The notes below the pieces were generated by a model. The model ran no database searches. It was not told the DNA's origin and saw nothing but the letters and a program-made list of their open reading frames with translations. Both the position numbers and the translations under genes were made by a program. From JAVBLV01 sp031553195 (lineage in GTDB: Bacteria; Bacteroidota; Bacteroidia; Bacteroidales; P3), in NCBI GenBank assembly GCA_031553195.1, contig JAVBLV010000084.1:1-38365 (forward strand): a DNA stretch of 38,365 nucleotides, given 5' to 3'. Within the stretch, counting starts at the first letter, position 1. Every line of letters begins with the position of its first letter. Shown piece by piece: positions 1 through 8,296 of the stretch.

Positions 1-1
1 A

Positions 2-711
2 GCAATGGGAAGCACCGAACAGGAGCAAGCCGAAGCCATGAAACGGTATATTCGCGAAGTGTTCATTCCCGAATATGCTAAGAACTTCAATAAAGGACTA
101 TCGGCAGAGGATATTAAGTTTTACGGCAAAATCCATTTCAATCGCGACCGTTCCGACAACCGCCTAAACATGCACTGCCATTTGATTGTCAGCCGTAAAG
201 ACCAATCGACAAAGTCAAGATAAGCCCGCTAACCAACCACCGAAACACCAAGAAAGGCGTTATCACAGGCGGTTTCGACCGTACCGCCCTGTTTGAAAAT
301 GTAGAAAAGGGATTTGATAAACTGTTCGGCTACAACCGACAGTTATCCGAAACGTTTGAATATTGCAACACTATGAAAAACGGCACTGTTACAGACAAAC
401 TACAGATGCAAGAACGGGAACTAAAAGCCCCCGAACAAGATTTTGCTGGTGAAAAGAAAAAGAATGTAGATTTACAAACAAATGAAAATGTAAAAGCGCA
501 AACAAATAAAAATCTAAAAACGTTTTCAGATACTTCAATACAACAGCAAATCAGTACGTCAGTAAATCAATCAATACACCAACAAACAAGTGAAAGCGGC
601 TTGTCTTCTTTGTTTTCCATACTTCCATCGGCTTCGGATATTAACCCAATGGATGAACAGCAACCGCCGAAACCCAAGAAAAAGAAGAAACGCAGACCAA
701 GATTAAGTTGA
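2..711 (+). pseudogene. Mobilisation protein (DUF5712/MobB-like), 5'-truncated and frameshifted
   Basis: This is the 3' part of a Bacteroidetes mobilisation (relaxase-type) protein; its start lies outside the window. Frame 2 reads through MGSTEQEQAEAMKRYI, EYAKNFNKGLSAEDI and an H-x-H motif (MHCHLIVSRKDQS, about 162-206), then stops at 221. Frame 1 continues the same protein from about 211 (KVKISPLTNHRNTKKG, GGFDRTALFENVEKGFDKLF, ETFEYCNTMKNG) to the stop at 709-711. Restoring one A in TCGACAAAG near 206-212 would rejoin the frames as DQSNKVKISPLT, so I read a 1-nt deletion. The tail is low-complexity, Gln/Ser-rich, and ends in a Lys/Arg cluster (KPKKKKKRRPR). Such proteins act at the transfer origin of mobilisable elements, so the neighbouring genes are probably cargo. 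The family name is from memory; a sequencing error at the frameshift cannot be excluded. Confidence 0.7.
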
Positions 712-734
712 TAAGTTTTCGATTTATATTGTGT

Positions 735-843
735 CAAAAGTTATTTCCCGTCCAACTTCGGTTATTTCCCGCTCATGGCTTCCCAGCCGTTTGAAGGGGC
801 GGAAGCCGCGCGGGAATAACCGATTGTCCGAGAATAACTTTTG
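735..843. repeat. 109-bp nested inverted repeat between mob gene and HTH operon
   Basis: Three concentric arms are visible: CAAAAGTTATT (735-745) with AATAACTTTTG (833-843), perfect over 11 bp; CGGTTATTTCCCGC (759-772) with GCGGGAATAACCG (810-822), one bulged T; and GGCTTCC (777-783) with GGAAGCC (801-807), perfect. GTTATTTCCCG also occurs as a direct repeat at 740-750 and 761-771. It is more GC-rich than its surroundings. It could be a transfer origin, a recombinase or Rep binding region, or a terminator for the mob gene; the sequence alone does not decide. Confidence 0.75.
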
Positions 844-894
844 TCAGTTAAGGCAGCATTGAAGCCGCTTGTGGAAAACTATATAAGAATTTTA

Positions 895-925
895 TTGATT
901 AGTTAAACTTTAATCATTACATTTG
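895..925 (+). promoter_or_regulatory. Bacteroidetes-type promoter for the HTH-SIR2-RhuM operon
   Basis: A -33 element TTG (895-897) and a -7 element TACATTTG (918-925, matching TAnnTTTG) are separated by 20 bp. Initiation is expected near 932, about 20 nt before the HTH start codon. No other good match lies between the repeat and the operon. Confidence 0.55.
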
Positions 926-950
926 CAAATTACCTCAATAATTTGATGAT

Positions 951-1169
951 ATGGAACTGAACAGGTTGAAAGTTGTGCTTGTGGAGAAGAAACGTACAGG
1001 AAAATGGCTTGCAGAAACATTAGGGAAGAATGAAGCAACTGTTTCCCGATGGTGTACAAACGAATCACAGCCGTCGCTTGAAACCTTGTTTGCCATTGCA
1101 AAAGCGTTGAAGGTGGATGTGAGGGAATTGTTGGTTTCGACGAAAAATAATAGTATTATAAATATTTGA
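951..1169 (+). CDS. Small XRE/Cro-C1 family HTH regulator
   Basis: A 72-aa DNA-binding protein consisting almost entirely of one HTH_3 domain (about residues 5-62). The recognition helix is in NEATVSRWCTNESQPS and the last helix of the fold in FAIAKALKVDVRELL. It is typical of the small solitary regulators found in front of toxin-antitoxin, restriction and defence operons. Its stop codon lies 4 nt before the SIR2 gene, so the two should be co-transcribed, and it may repress the operon through the promoter at 895-925. It has no sensor or protease domain. Confidence 0.85.
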   Translation: MELNRLKVVLVEKKRTGKWLAETLGKNEATVSRWCTNESQPSLETLFAIAKALKVDVRELLVSTKNNSIINI

Positions 1170-1173
1170 CATT

Positions 1174-4100
1174 ATGGAACATATTACAGATAGTAGTAAT
1201 ATTACAAAGTTAGAATCTTTGTACAAAAAAATAGCAGAAGGTAATGTTATATTATTTCTTGGAGCAGGAGCCTCTGTCACAAACAAAAAATATCTAAGCC
1301 AGCAATTAATTGATTATTACGAGGCAAAAGTTAGCATTAATTCTGGTATTGAAAATATTACGGAGTTTGTAGATGCCCTTTCCGCGGATTCTAACTTTTC
1401 TCGCTCAAAATTTGACTTATTTGTAACAGAATTGCTACGAAACTTAGCTGTTCAAGATATGCATAAAACAATTGCATCTATTCCGTGGAGACAAATAATT
1501 ACAACGAATTATGACTTGCTTATAGAAAGAGCTAATGAGGAGGTTTTAAAAACCAATAGCGATGCAAAAGAAATTATCCCTATACGCTCTATTAAAGAAT
1601 ATTATAGGCTTTGTTCAAGTCAGCAAATACAGTATATAAAATTAAACGGCTGCATTTCAGACAAGAGTGCTTATCCATTAGCATTTTCAACAAAGGATTT
1701 TGAGAATGCCAATTCATTCTATAAAACAATTTTAAATCAATTAAAAGAGCCTTCTCCAAATATTGAATTTTTATTTATTGGATATTCATTTTCTGATGCT
1801 TTTGCTCAGCAGTTTTTCGCCAAATTTGATATAGGAAGAGAGAAACGTTGGATATACAATGTCGATCCCTATGTGAATGATTTGAAATTGCCATATTATC
1901 TAGATAAAAAAATTGCAATTATAAAGTCTACATCTGCTGATTTTTTTAAAAGTTATGGCGAGTGGATAGAAAAAAATGCAGAATTCAAGAATAAATTATT
2001 GAATTTAAATAAAATAAAGGATTCCAAAAATAACCCTATTTCAATTTCACCTCAACTAAGACAAAAGTTCCACAATGTATTAGAACAATTAAATAGTGAA
2101 TCAAAAGACTACATAAAAGCGCAAGATTTTTATCTTGGGGTAGAGCCAAATTATAATGTCATAAGAAAAAACTATGATGTTATTAAAAAGGATAAAATTG
2201 AAGAAGCAAAAAAATTCATTCTTGACAAAGTGAATAGCAACGACAGCAATTTGATTCCTCTTTTTTTCTTAGAAGGAAGTTTCGGAACAGGCAAAACGAC
2301 ATTTACCTATAGATTAATACACGAGCTCACCAATAATACTGATAGTTTGGACGCTGTTGCTTTTGAAATAAAAGACTTTGAGAATTTTAAGATAAAAGAT
2401 TTTTGTGTACTTGTACAAAAGATAAATTGCAAATACATTATACTTCATTCAAATTACACAGAGCATAGTGATATCTATAAATCACTATTGCAGTTAAGAG
2501 CAGAATTAAGTTCGAAACAAGAAGATGTTTGTTTTTTGTTTATCCAATCTATTCGAGAAAACATATTTTCATCTTATAATAAATCATTACCTCAAAAAAA
2601 TATTTATTCGATTAAAATAGATTCTGCATTTACAATAGAGGAAACTACTGATTTTGTTGAGAAATTAGGTGAGTCGAATTTAGTACACTGGAGAGATGCA
2701 AAAGAGAAAAATCAAATAATACAAACAATCAATAAAACATATAAAGGGGATTCCTTTATTTCTTTATTAGGATTAATAGAAAATGGGAAACATGTTGATG
2801 ATTTAAAAGAAGCATATTCTCAACTATCTTCCGATTGTAAGAAAGCATTTATATTTACGGCATTAACCCATCGCTATAATATCTTTATGCCTGCTTCATT
2901 GTTGAAGGATTTGATATCAATGAATTGGGATGATTTTATGAGCAATGTTGTTCAATCGGAAGGAAAAGGTATTTTAATGCAAGAGAGTATAGATGCAAAT
3001 GGATTAGATCCTGATTTGTATTTTAGAACAAAGCACTCTCTAATAGCCGATAAATTGGCAACCGAAGTTATATTTGACAAGCAAAAACGATATGAGCACT
3101 ATAAGTCGCTTTTTACAAAAATCCATAGCAGTGACAAATATTGTAAGCTGGCAATCAATATTTTAAAAAGTTTAGAGCAAAATAAGGAATTTTCAGCAGA
3201 GCAAATAAATAAATTATATGACTTGTCATATAATAACTTATCTGATAACCCGTATTTTATCTTGCGGTATGCTATTAATCTTCAGTACAGAGGCACAAAA
3301 AAGGATATCGAAAAAGCTATTGAATATTTAATTTATGCTGAAAGTCTATTAGAAAAGAAAAATCATAAGTTTATTCATCGCAGAGCTGTTCTTAATGCTA
3401 AATTAGCCGAATTATGGTTTAAGGAAGAAAAAGAATTAAATAAGACATTAACATATTTGCATGAGGCAAAAGAATTATATTATGCAAAACAGACTTATGA
3501 TCCTTGTTCCCACTATAGCTATTATGATTTATTGGTATTGTTACTCTGGGAATTAAAATGTATGCAACTTGATATAGATGAGCAATTGAGATTACAAATA
3601 GAGATAGAAGAACAATTTGAGACTGCAAATAAATCTATAACAGATGGTATTGATAGAATCGCTCGATTAGAAGTACTCTATAGAGAAATTCAAAAGAAAT
3701 CTTTTGATGAAAAAACTGATTATTTATCATCATTGTTAGAACTATACGAGGATGAACATTTAAGACCATACGCATGTATCTTGCTTTACAATTATTATTA
3801 CCAATCAAATAATATTGAAAAATCAGATGAACTCATTGACGAGCTAGAAAATTATTTAGATTGTAATGAAGTTGTCCGTTTTCTGTTTAAGTTTTACGGA
3901 AACAATCTAAATTATGTTAATTATCGAATGAAATTCTTTGACTTGACAAAGCGAGTGGATTTTATACAAAATTCTCTGATGTATAATTATTATATGTTTA
4001 TAGCAGAATCATATAATACGAATTTTTATCACGGAAGAACATATTTGAATAATATTGAAAGTAAATATCACTATTTAAATCCTGAGTATCAGCAAGAGTG

Positions 4101-4296
4101 GAAAGAGTCAGATTCCGAGAATCCAAAAATATTTGAAGGAATCATTAAGAAAAATGATAAAGGGTTTTACCTTTTCAAGTCTAAAGAATTACAAACCCCT
4201 TTTCGTATGAAAAATCAAAGTAAACTTAAGGAAGGGACAGAAGTTAAAGCCAAATTAGTTTTTTTGTTAAATGGCATCAGCGCTGTAATAATATAG
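1174..4296 (+). CDS. SIR2-STAND-like NTPase, putative anti-phage defence protein (Avs5-like architecture)
   Basis: A 1040-aa multidomain protein. Residues 15-265 look like a SIR2_2-type NAD-binding domain: FLGAGAS (28-34), ITTNYDLL (109-116) and FIGYSFSD (201-208). Residues 315-500 carry a P-loop NTPase with Walker A GSFGTGKT (368-375). Residues 550-960 are helical and TPR-like. The last 55 residues form a separate Lys-rich beta segment starting FEGIIKKNDKGFYLF. In known systems (ThsA, Avs5, DSR) a SIR2 domain hydrolyses NAD+ once the sensor part detects phage, stopping infection. The position where many SIR2 proteins have LHG reads LNG (Asn158), and the expected Walker B strand (YIILHSN, 421-427) lacks an acidic residue. 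The gene is AT-richer than its flanks, consistent with transfer. The domain calls are fairly secure; the defence role is inference. Confidence 0.8.
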   Translation: MEHITDSSNITKLESLYKKIAEGNVILFLGAGASVTNKKYLSQQLIDYYEAKVSINSGIENITEFVDALSADSNFSRSKFDLFVTELLRNLAVQDMHKTIASIPWRQIITTNYDLLIERANEEVLKTNSDAKEIIPIRSIKEYYRLCSSQQIQYIKLNGCISDKSAYPLAFSTKDFENANSFYKTILNQLKEPSPNIEFLFIGYSFSDAFAQQFFAKFDIGREKRWIYNVDPYVNDLKLPYYLDKKIAIIKSTSADFFKSYGEWIEKNAEFKNKLLNLNKIKDSKNNPISISPQLRQKFHNVLEQLNSESKDYIKAQDFYLGVEPNYNVIRKNYDVIKKDKIEEAKKFILDKVNSNDSNLIPLFFLEGSFGTGKTTFTYRLIHELTNNTDSLDAVAFEIKDFENFKIKDFCVLVQKINCKYIILHSNYTEHSDIYKSLLQLRAELSSKQEDVCFLFIQSIRENIFSSYNKSLPQKNIYSIKIDSAFTIEETTDFVEKLGESNLVHWRDAKEKNQIIQTINKTYKGDSFISLLGLIENGKHVDDLKEAYSQLSSDCKKAFIFTALTHRYNIFMPASLLKDLISMNWDDFMSNVVQSEGKGILMQESIDANGLDPDLYFRTKHSLIADKLATEVIFDKQKRYEHYKSLFTKIHSSDKYCKLAINILKSLEQNKEFSAEQINKLYDLSYNNLSDNPYFILRYAINLQYRGTKKDIEKAIEYLIYAESLLEKKNHKFIHRRAVLNAKLAELWFKEEKELNKTLTYLHEAKELYYAKQTYDPCSHYSYYDLLVLLLWELKCMQLDIDEQLRLQIEIEEQFETANKSITDGIDRIARLEVLYREIQKKSFDEKTDYLSSLLELYEDEHLRPYACILLYNYYYQSNNIEKSDELIDELENYLDCNEVVRFLFKFYGNNLNYVNYRMKFFDLTKRVDFIQNSLMYNYYMFIAESYNTNFYHGRTYLNNIESKYHYLNPEYQQEWKESDSENPKIFEGIIKKNDKGFYLFKSKELQTPFRMKNQSKLKEGTEVKAKLVFLLNGISAVII

Positions 4297-4315
4297 GAGA
4301 CTACATAAAAATAAT

Positions 4316-5359
4316 ATGACAAAAAAAAGAAAACTCCAAATCCGCAACAGTACCGCCGAATTTTTAACTTTTGCCTATCAGTCGAAAGGTGATGGAGTGG
4401 AAGTGCGTGTGCAGGACGGCACCATTTGGTTGTCGCAAAAAAATATAGGATTACTATTCGATACCTCAACTGATAATATCGGCTTGCATCTCAAAAATAT
4501 CTATGCTGAAGGTGAGTTGAATGAGGTTTCAACTGCCGAGGATTTCTCGGTAGTTCAACAGGAAGGGAGTCGCGAAGTTTGCAGAACAATAAAACATTAT
4601 AATTTAGATTTGATTATTGCCGTTGGCTACCGTGTAAACTCCAAACGGGCAACGGCGTTTCGACAATGGGCGACGGCGATTTTGCGCGATTTTACATTGC
4701 GTGGGTATATCATAGACCGAAAAAGAATGGAAAACGGCGCCTTTCTTGATGACGATTATTTTGAACGGCTTTTGGAAGAAATCCGGGAAATCCGTTTGTC
4801 AGAACGGCGGTTTTATCAGAAAATTACCGACATATACGCTACTGCAATGGATTATAACCCGGAATCGTCCACGACCAAAGAGTTTTTTGCAAAAGTTCAA
4901 AACAAAATGCATTATGCGGTTCATAAACATACCGCTGCCGAATTGATTTACACGCGAGCCGACCACAATAAAGAAAAAATGGGATTGACTTCTTGGGAGA
5001 AAAGTCCAAGCGGAAAAATTATAAAAACAGATGTGACGATAGCCAAAAATTATCTGACTGAAACGGAATTGGAATCTCTTGGGCGTATCGTCAACGGTTA
5101 TTTGGATTTTGCCGAAGAATACGCAAAACGGCATGTTCCCCTCTCCATGTCTGATTGGGCAAGGCATTTGGATTTAATTTTACAGGCAAATGGAAGAGAT
5201 TTATTGCAGAATGCTGGAAAAATTACCGCAGCTCTTGCCAAACAACATGCTGAAAATGAATTTGAAAAATATCGTCCTATTCAAGACCGCCTATTTGAAT
5301 CAGACTTCGATAAAGAAATAAAACGTATTGAAGGTAAGCAAGATAAATTAGACGATTAG
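4316..5359 (+). CDS. RhuM-family protein (virulence RhuM / DNA-binding-like)
   Basis: A 347-aa, full-length member of the RhuM family, named after a gene in Salmonella pathogenicity island 3; its biochemical function is not established. Hallmarks are GTIWLSQKNIGLLFDTS (about 35-51), a helix-turn-helix-like segment, then RTIKHYNLDLIIAVGYRVNS and FRQWATAILRDFTLRGYIID (about 120-140). The C-terminal half is charged and helical. It begins 19 nt after the SIR2-STAND gene on the same strand, so it is probably the third gene of that operon. RhuM genes are frequent in defence islands and mobile elements of Bacteroidetes. Its base composition is closer to that of the mob gene than to the AT-rich SIR2 gene. 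Family call secure; role unknown. Confidence 0.88.
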   Translation: MTKKRKLQIRNSTAEFLTFAYQSKGDGVEVRVQDGTIWLSQKNIGLLFDTSTDNIGLHLKNIYAEGELNEVSTAEDFSVVQQEGSREVCRTIKHYNLDLIIAVGYRVNSKRATAFRQWATAILRDFTLRGYIIDRKRMENGAFLDDDYFERLLEEIREIRLSERRFYQKITDIYATAMDYNPESSTTKEFFAKVQNKMHYAVHKHTAAELIYTRADHNKEKMGLTSWEKSPSGKIIKTDVTIAKNYLTETELESLGRIVNGYLDFAEEYAKRHVPLSMSDWARHLDLILQANGRDLLQNAGKITAALAKQHAENEFEKYRPIQDRLFESDFDKEIKRIEGKQDKLDD

Positions 5360-5361
5360 AA

Positions 5362-5482
5362 ATGTTTCCAACTTTAGGAAAAATAGAAAAAAAAAGCCGA
5401 TATTTGTAGTGAGTTATTTGAGGAAATGCAGCGTAAAACGCAGAAATACGCATGGTTGCCAAATCGTTACCTCTCCCGCTGA
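5362..5482 (+). pseudogene. Possible small ORF broken at an A9 tract
   Basis: ATG at 5362, 2 nt after the RhuM stop, reads MFPTLGKIEKK and then stops early at about 5409. Downstream of the nine-A run (5387-5395) the frame shifted by one reads ADICSELFEEMQRKTQKYAW and onward to a TGA at 5480-5482. Dropping one A would join them into a 39-aa peptide. The second half looks protein-like, but I recognise no family. It could be a decayed gene, a slippage-dependent ORF or chance. Confidence 0.25.
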
Positions 5483-5568
5483 AAAATCTCGCTTAAAGCC
5501 TTTTATTCAAAATGTTATCTCTCAAAGATAATTTTATAAAATAAAAAATCCATTTTCAAAATTAATTG

Positions 5569-6693
5569 ATGCCTCAGTATATTCATATTATTGCCTTTAA
5601 TATCCCTTTCCCTCCCAACTACGGAGGCGTAATTGATGTGTTTTACAAAATTAAAGCATTACGCGAAGCCAATATAAAAATTATCCTGCATTGTTTTGAA
5701 TATAATAGGGGAAAATCCTCTTTATTAGAAAGTTATTGCGAAAAAATATATTATTATAAGCGAAATACAGGCATCCTCCCGAATGTAAGTTTATTGCCCT
5801 ATATCGTCGTAAGTCGTAAAAACAAAGAATTGATAAAGAATTTGCAAAAGGATAATTATCCTATTCTTTTCGAAGGAATTCATTGTTGCTATTATTTGGG
5901 AAATAAGAATTTAAAGAACCGGACAAAATTGTATCGAAGCGCAAATATAGAACATGTTTATTATTGGAATTTATTTAAATCCGAGAAAAATTCTTTCAAA
6001 AGAAAAGGGTTCTATTTGATTGAAGCTTTCCGATTATGGCTTTATGAAAAAAACATAGCGCATGCAACTTGTATTTTTCCTATTTCTCAAAAAGAAACAG
6101 ATTATTTTACGCGAAAATTTCCCCGGAACACAGTTCTTTTTTTACCTGCTTTTCATCAAAACGACAAGCTTTCATGTAAAGAAGGGAAAGACGAATATAT
6201 TTTGTATCACGGCAATTTATCTGTTGCGGAAAATGAAGCCGCTGCTATATTCCTTATCCGGAAAGTATTTAACGATCTTCCCTACCCCTTAATAATTGCC
6301 GGATTGAATCCTTCCGGAAGATTGAAAGCCCTCGTCTCTCAGAATCCGCATGTTTCGCTGATAGACACGCCTTCGGATGAAGAAATGCGCGAGTTAATAC
6401 AAAATGCTCATATTCATGTTTTGATTACATTTCAGGCCACGGGACTCAAATTGAAATTATTGAATGTGTTGTTTGAAGGAAGATTTTGCTTGACTAATGG
6501 GAAAATGCTTGAAGGTTCCGGTTTAAGCGAACTTTGTCAACAAGCAGATTCTTTCGAAGAAATAAAAACGAAGATTGTTTCTCTCATGGAACAAGAATTT
6601 TCGGCGCATGAGATACAAAAACGTAAACAAATATTACTTTCGACTTATTCAAACAGACAAAACATCCAAATTTTAATTAATCAGCTATCTTGA
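5569..6693 (+). CDS. Glycosyltransferase, GT4-like
   Basis: A 374-aa protein with the layout of GT-B family 4 enzymes, which transfer a sugar from a nucleotide donor. The N-terminal half opens with HIIAFNIPFPPNYGGVIDVF, a typical GT4 acceptor-side start. The C-terminal half begins near YILYHGNLSVAENEAA and includes IIAGLNPS and the donor-side segment FQATGLKLKLLNVLFEGR. No transmembrane helix is seen. I chose ATG 5569: a TTG directly before it could extend the frame by one codon, and a stop precedes that. It stands alone on the plus strand after the accessory island, and its stop abuts the nadB stop. Acceptor and product are unknown; a surface polysaccharide or LPS role is likely. Confidence 0.75.
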   Translation: MPQYIHIIAFNIPFPPNYGGVIDVFYKIKALREANIKIILHCFEYNRGKSSLLESYCEKIYYYKRNTGILPNVSLLPYIVVSRKNKELIKNLQKDNYPILFEGIHCCYYLGNKNLKNRTKLYRSANIEHVYYWNLFKSEKNSFKRKGFYLIEAFRLWLYEKNIAHATCIFPISQKETDYFTRKFPRNTVLFLPAFHQNDKLSCKEGKDEYILYHGNLSVAENEAAAIFLIRKVFNDLPYPLIIAGLNPSGRLKALVSQNPHVSLIDTPSDEEMRELIQNAHIHVLITFQATGLKLKLLNVLFEGRFCLTNGKMLEGSGLSELCQQADSFEEIKTKIVSLMEQEFSAHEIQKRKQILLSTYSNRQNIQILINQLS

Positions 6694-8259
6694 TTATTTT
6701 TCGGAAGGATAGTCGAGCGAATAATGCAAGCCCCTGCTCTCGGTTCTGGCCATCGCCATTTTGATAATCAAATAAGCATTGGCTACCAGATTGCGCATCT
6801 CACAAATTTCAACGGTTAGAATTGACTTATTGTATAAATCTTCCGTCTCCCTGTAAATAATATTCAATCTGTCGAAAGCGCGTTTTAGTCTTAAATTCGA
6901 GCGCACAATTCCCACATAATTGGACATGATCAATTGTAGTTCTTTAAGCGTTTGCGTAATCAGAATCATTTCTTCGTTCAATACGGCGCCGTCGTCGTTC
7001 CAATCGGGAATGGCATCGCAAAAATCTACGGATTGCATAGCCGATAAAGCGTCGATACTGGCACGATGAGAATATACGACCGCTTCCAACAAAGAATTAG
7101 AGGCCAACCTATTGGCCCCATGAAGACCCGTACAGGCGCATTCTCCCGAAGCATACAGGTTTTTAATGCTGCTTTTTGCAAACTCATCGACCTCGATTCC
7201 CCCGCAAAGATAGTGCGCCGCAGGAACAACAGGAATCATATCTTTGGTAATGTTGATTCCTATCTCCAAACATTTAGCGTAAATACTGGGGAAGTGATTC
7301 ATAATTTCCTGTTTATCTATTCGGCGCGCATCTAAATAAACGTAATCGTCTCCCAATATTTTCATTTGATTATCAATGGCTCTGGCAACGATATCCCTTG
7401 GGGCAAGAGATAAACGGGAATCGTATTTCTGCATAAATTCTTCGCCTTTACGGGTTTTGAGAACCGCGCCCGCGCCGCGCATGGCTTCAGAAATCAGAAA
7501 AGAAGGCTTTTCCGCAGGATTATACAAAGACGTCGGGTGAAATTGAATGAACTCCATGTCGGCTAAATGACCTTTCGCCCTGTGTACCATTGCCGTCCCG
7601 TCGCCGGTAGAAATAATGGGATTGGTAGTGGTGCCGTATACGTTTCCCAAACCTCCGGTCGCCAACAAAGTAGTTTTCGCTAAATAAGTATCGATTTTTT
7701 TGGTTTCCGGATTCAAAATATAGGCTCCGAAACATTGAAGACCGGGCGTTCTCCGGTTTACTTCTATCCCCAGATGGTGTTGCGTAATAAGGTCTACCGC
7801 AAAATGATTTTCCTTGATTTCGATATTAGGATGATTTCTGGCATTTTCAATCAAACGCCTTTCAATTTCCTGACCTGTTTGATCTTTATGGTGTAGCACC
7901 CTGTATTCGGAATGACCGCCTTCTCTTGCCAAATCAAATTTTCCCGTTTGATTTTTATCAAACTGAATTCCCCAATTCAAAAGTTCTTTTATTCGCTCGG
8001 TAGATTCCGTAATTGTCATCCTGACAACGTTCTCGTTACACAACCCGGCGCCCGCCACAAGCGTATCCTGTATATGTTTCTCATAAGAATCGGGGTTGTA
8101 CATGACGGCCGCAATTCCTCCTTGGGCGTATTTGGTAGAACCCTCGTGAGCGTCGGATTTTGTAATAATACAAACTTTCCCGTGATCGGCTACTTTCAAA
8201 GCAAAACTCAGCCCGGCAATTCCCGAACCAATTATCAAAAAATCAACCTTTTTACGCAT
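6694..8259 (-). CDS. nadB: L-aspartate oxidase
   Basis: A flavoenzyme that oxidises L-aspartate to iminoaspartate, the first step of de novo NAD synthesis; NadA, which takes the product, is not in the window. The 521-aa protein shows the FAD-binding GSGIAG (11-16), the EGSTKYAQGGIAAV loop, the active-site region FIQFHPTSLY, and ACTGLHGANRLASNSLLEAVVYS near the C-terminal flavin contacts, then a helical C-terminal domain. An upstream in-frame ATG at 8313 would overlap the atpG stop, and its extra 18 residues do not resemble the family, so I start at 8257-8259 (MRKKVDFLIIGSG). It lies 37 nt downstream of atpG on the same strand, so read-through from the ATP synthase operon is plausible. Its stop touches that of the convergent glycosyltransferase. 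Confidence 0.95.
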   Translation of the reverse strand: MRKKVDFLIIGSGIAGLSFALKVADHGKVCIITKSDAHEGSTKYAQGGIAAVMYNPDSYEKHIQDTLVAGAGLCNENVVRMTITESTERIKELLNWGIQFDKNQTGKFDLAREGGHSEYRVLHHKDQTGQEIERRLIENARNHPNIEIKENHFAVDLITQHHLGIEVNRRTPGLQCFGAYILNPETKKIDTYLAKTTLLATGGLGNVYGTTTNPIISTGDGTAMVHRAKGHLADMEFIQFHPTSLYNPAEKPSFLISEAMRGAGAVLKTRKGEEFMQKYDSRLSLAPRDIVARAIDNQMKILGDDYVYLDARRIDKQEIMNHFPSIYAKCLEIGINITKDMIPVVPAAHYLCGGIEVDEFAKSSIKNLYASGECACTGLHGANRLASNSLLEAVVYSHRASIDALSAMQSVDFCDAIPDWNDDGAVLNEEMILITQTLKELQLIMSNYVGIVRSNLRLKRAFDRLNIIYRETEDLYNKSILTVEICEMRNLVANAYLIIKMAMARTESRGLHYSLDYPSEK

Positions 8260-8296
8260 ATATAGATCTCGATGGAATATCTTTTTACAACAAGGG

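Noticed and set aside
4799..5167. 122-aa minus-strand frame opposite the RhuM gene
   Set aside because: Aromatic-rich antisense translation of a well-supported gene.
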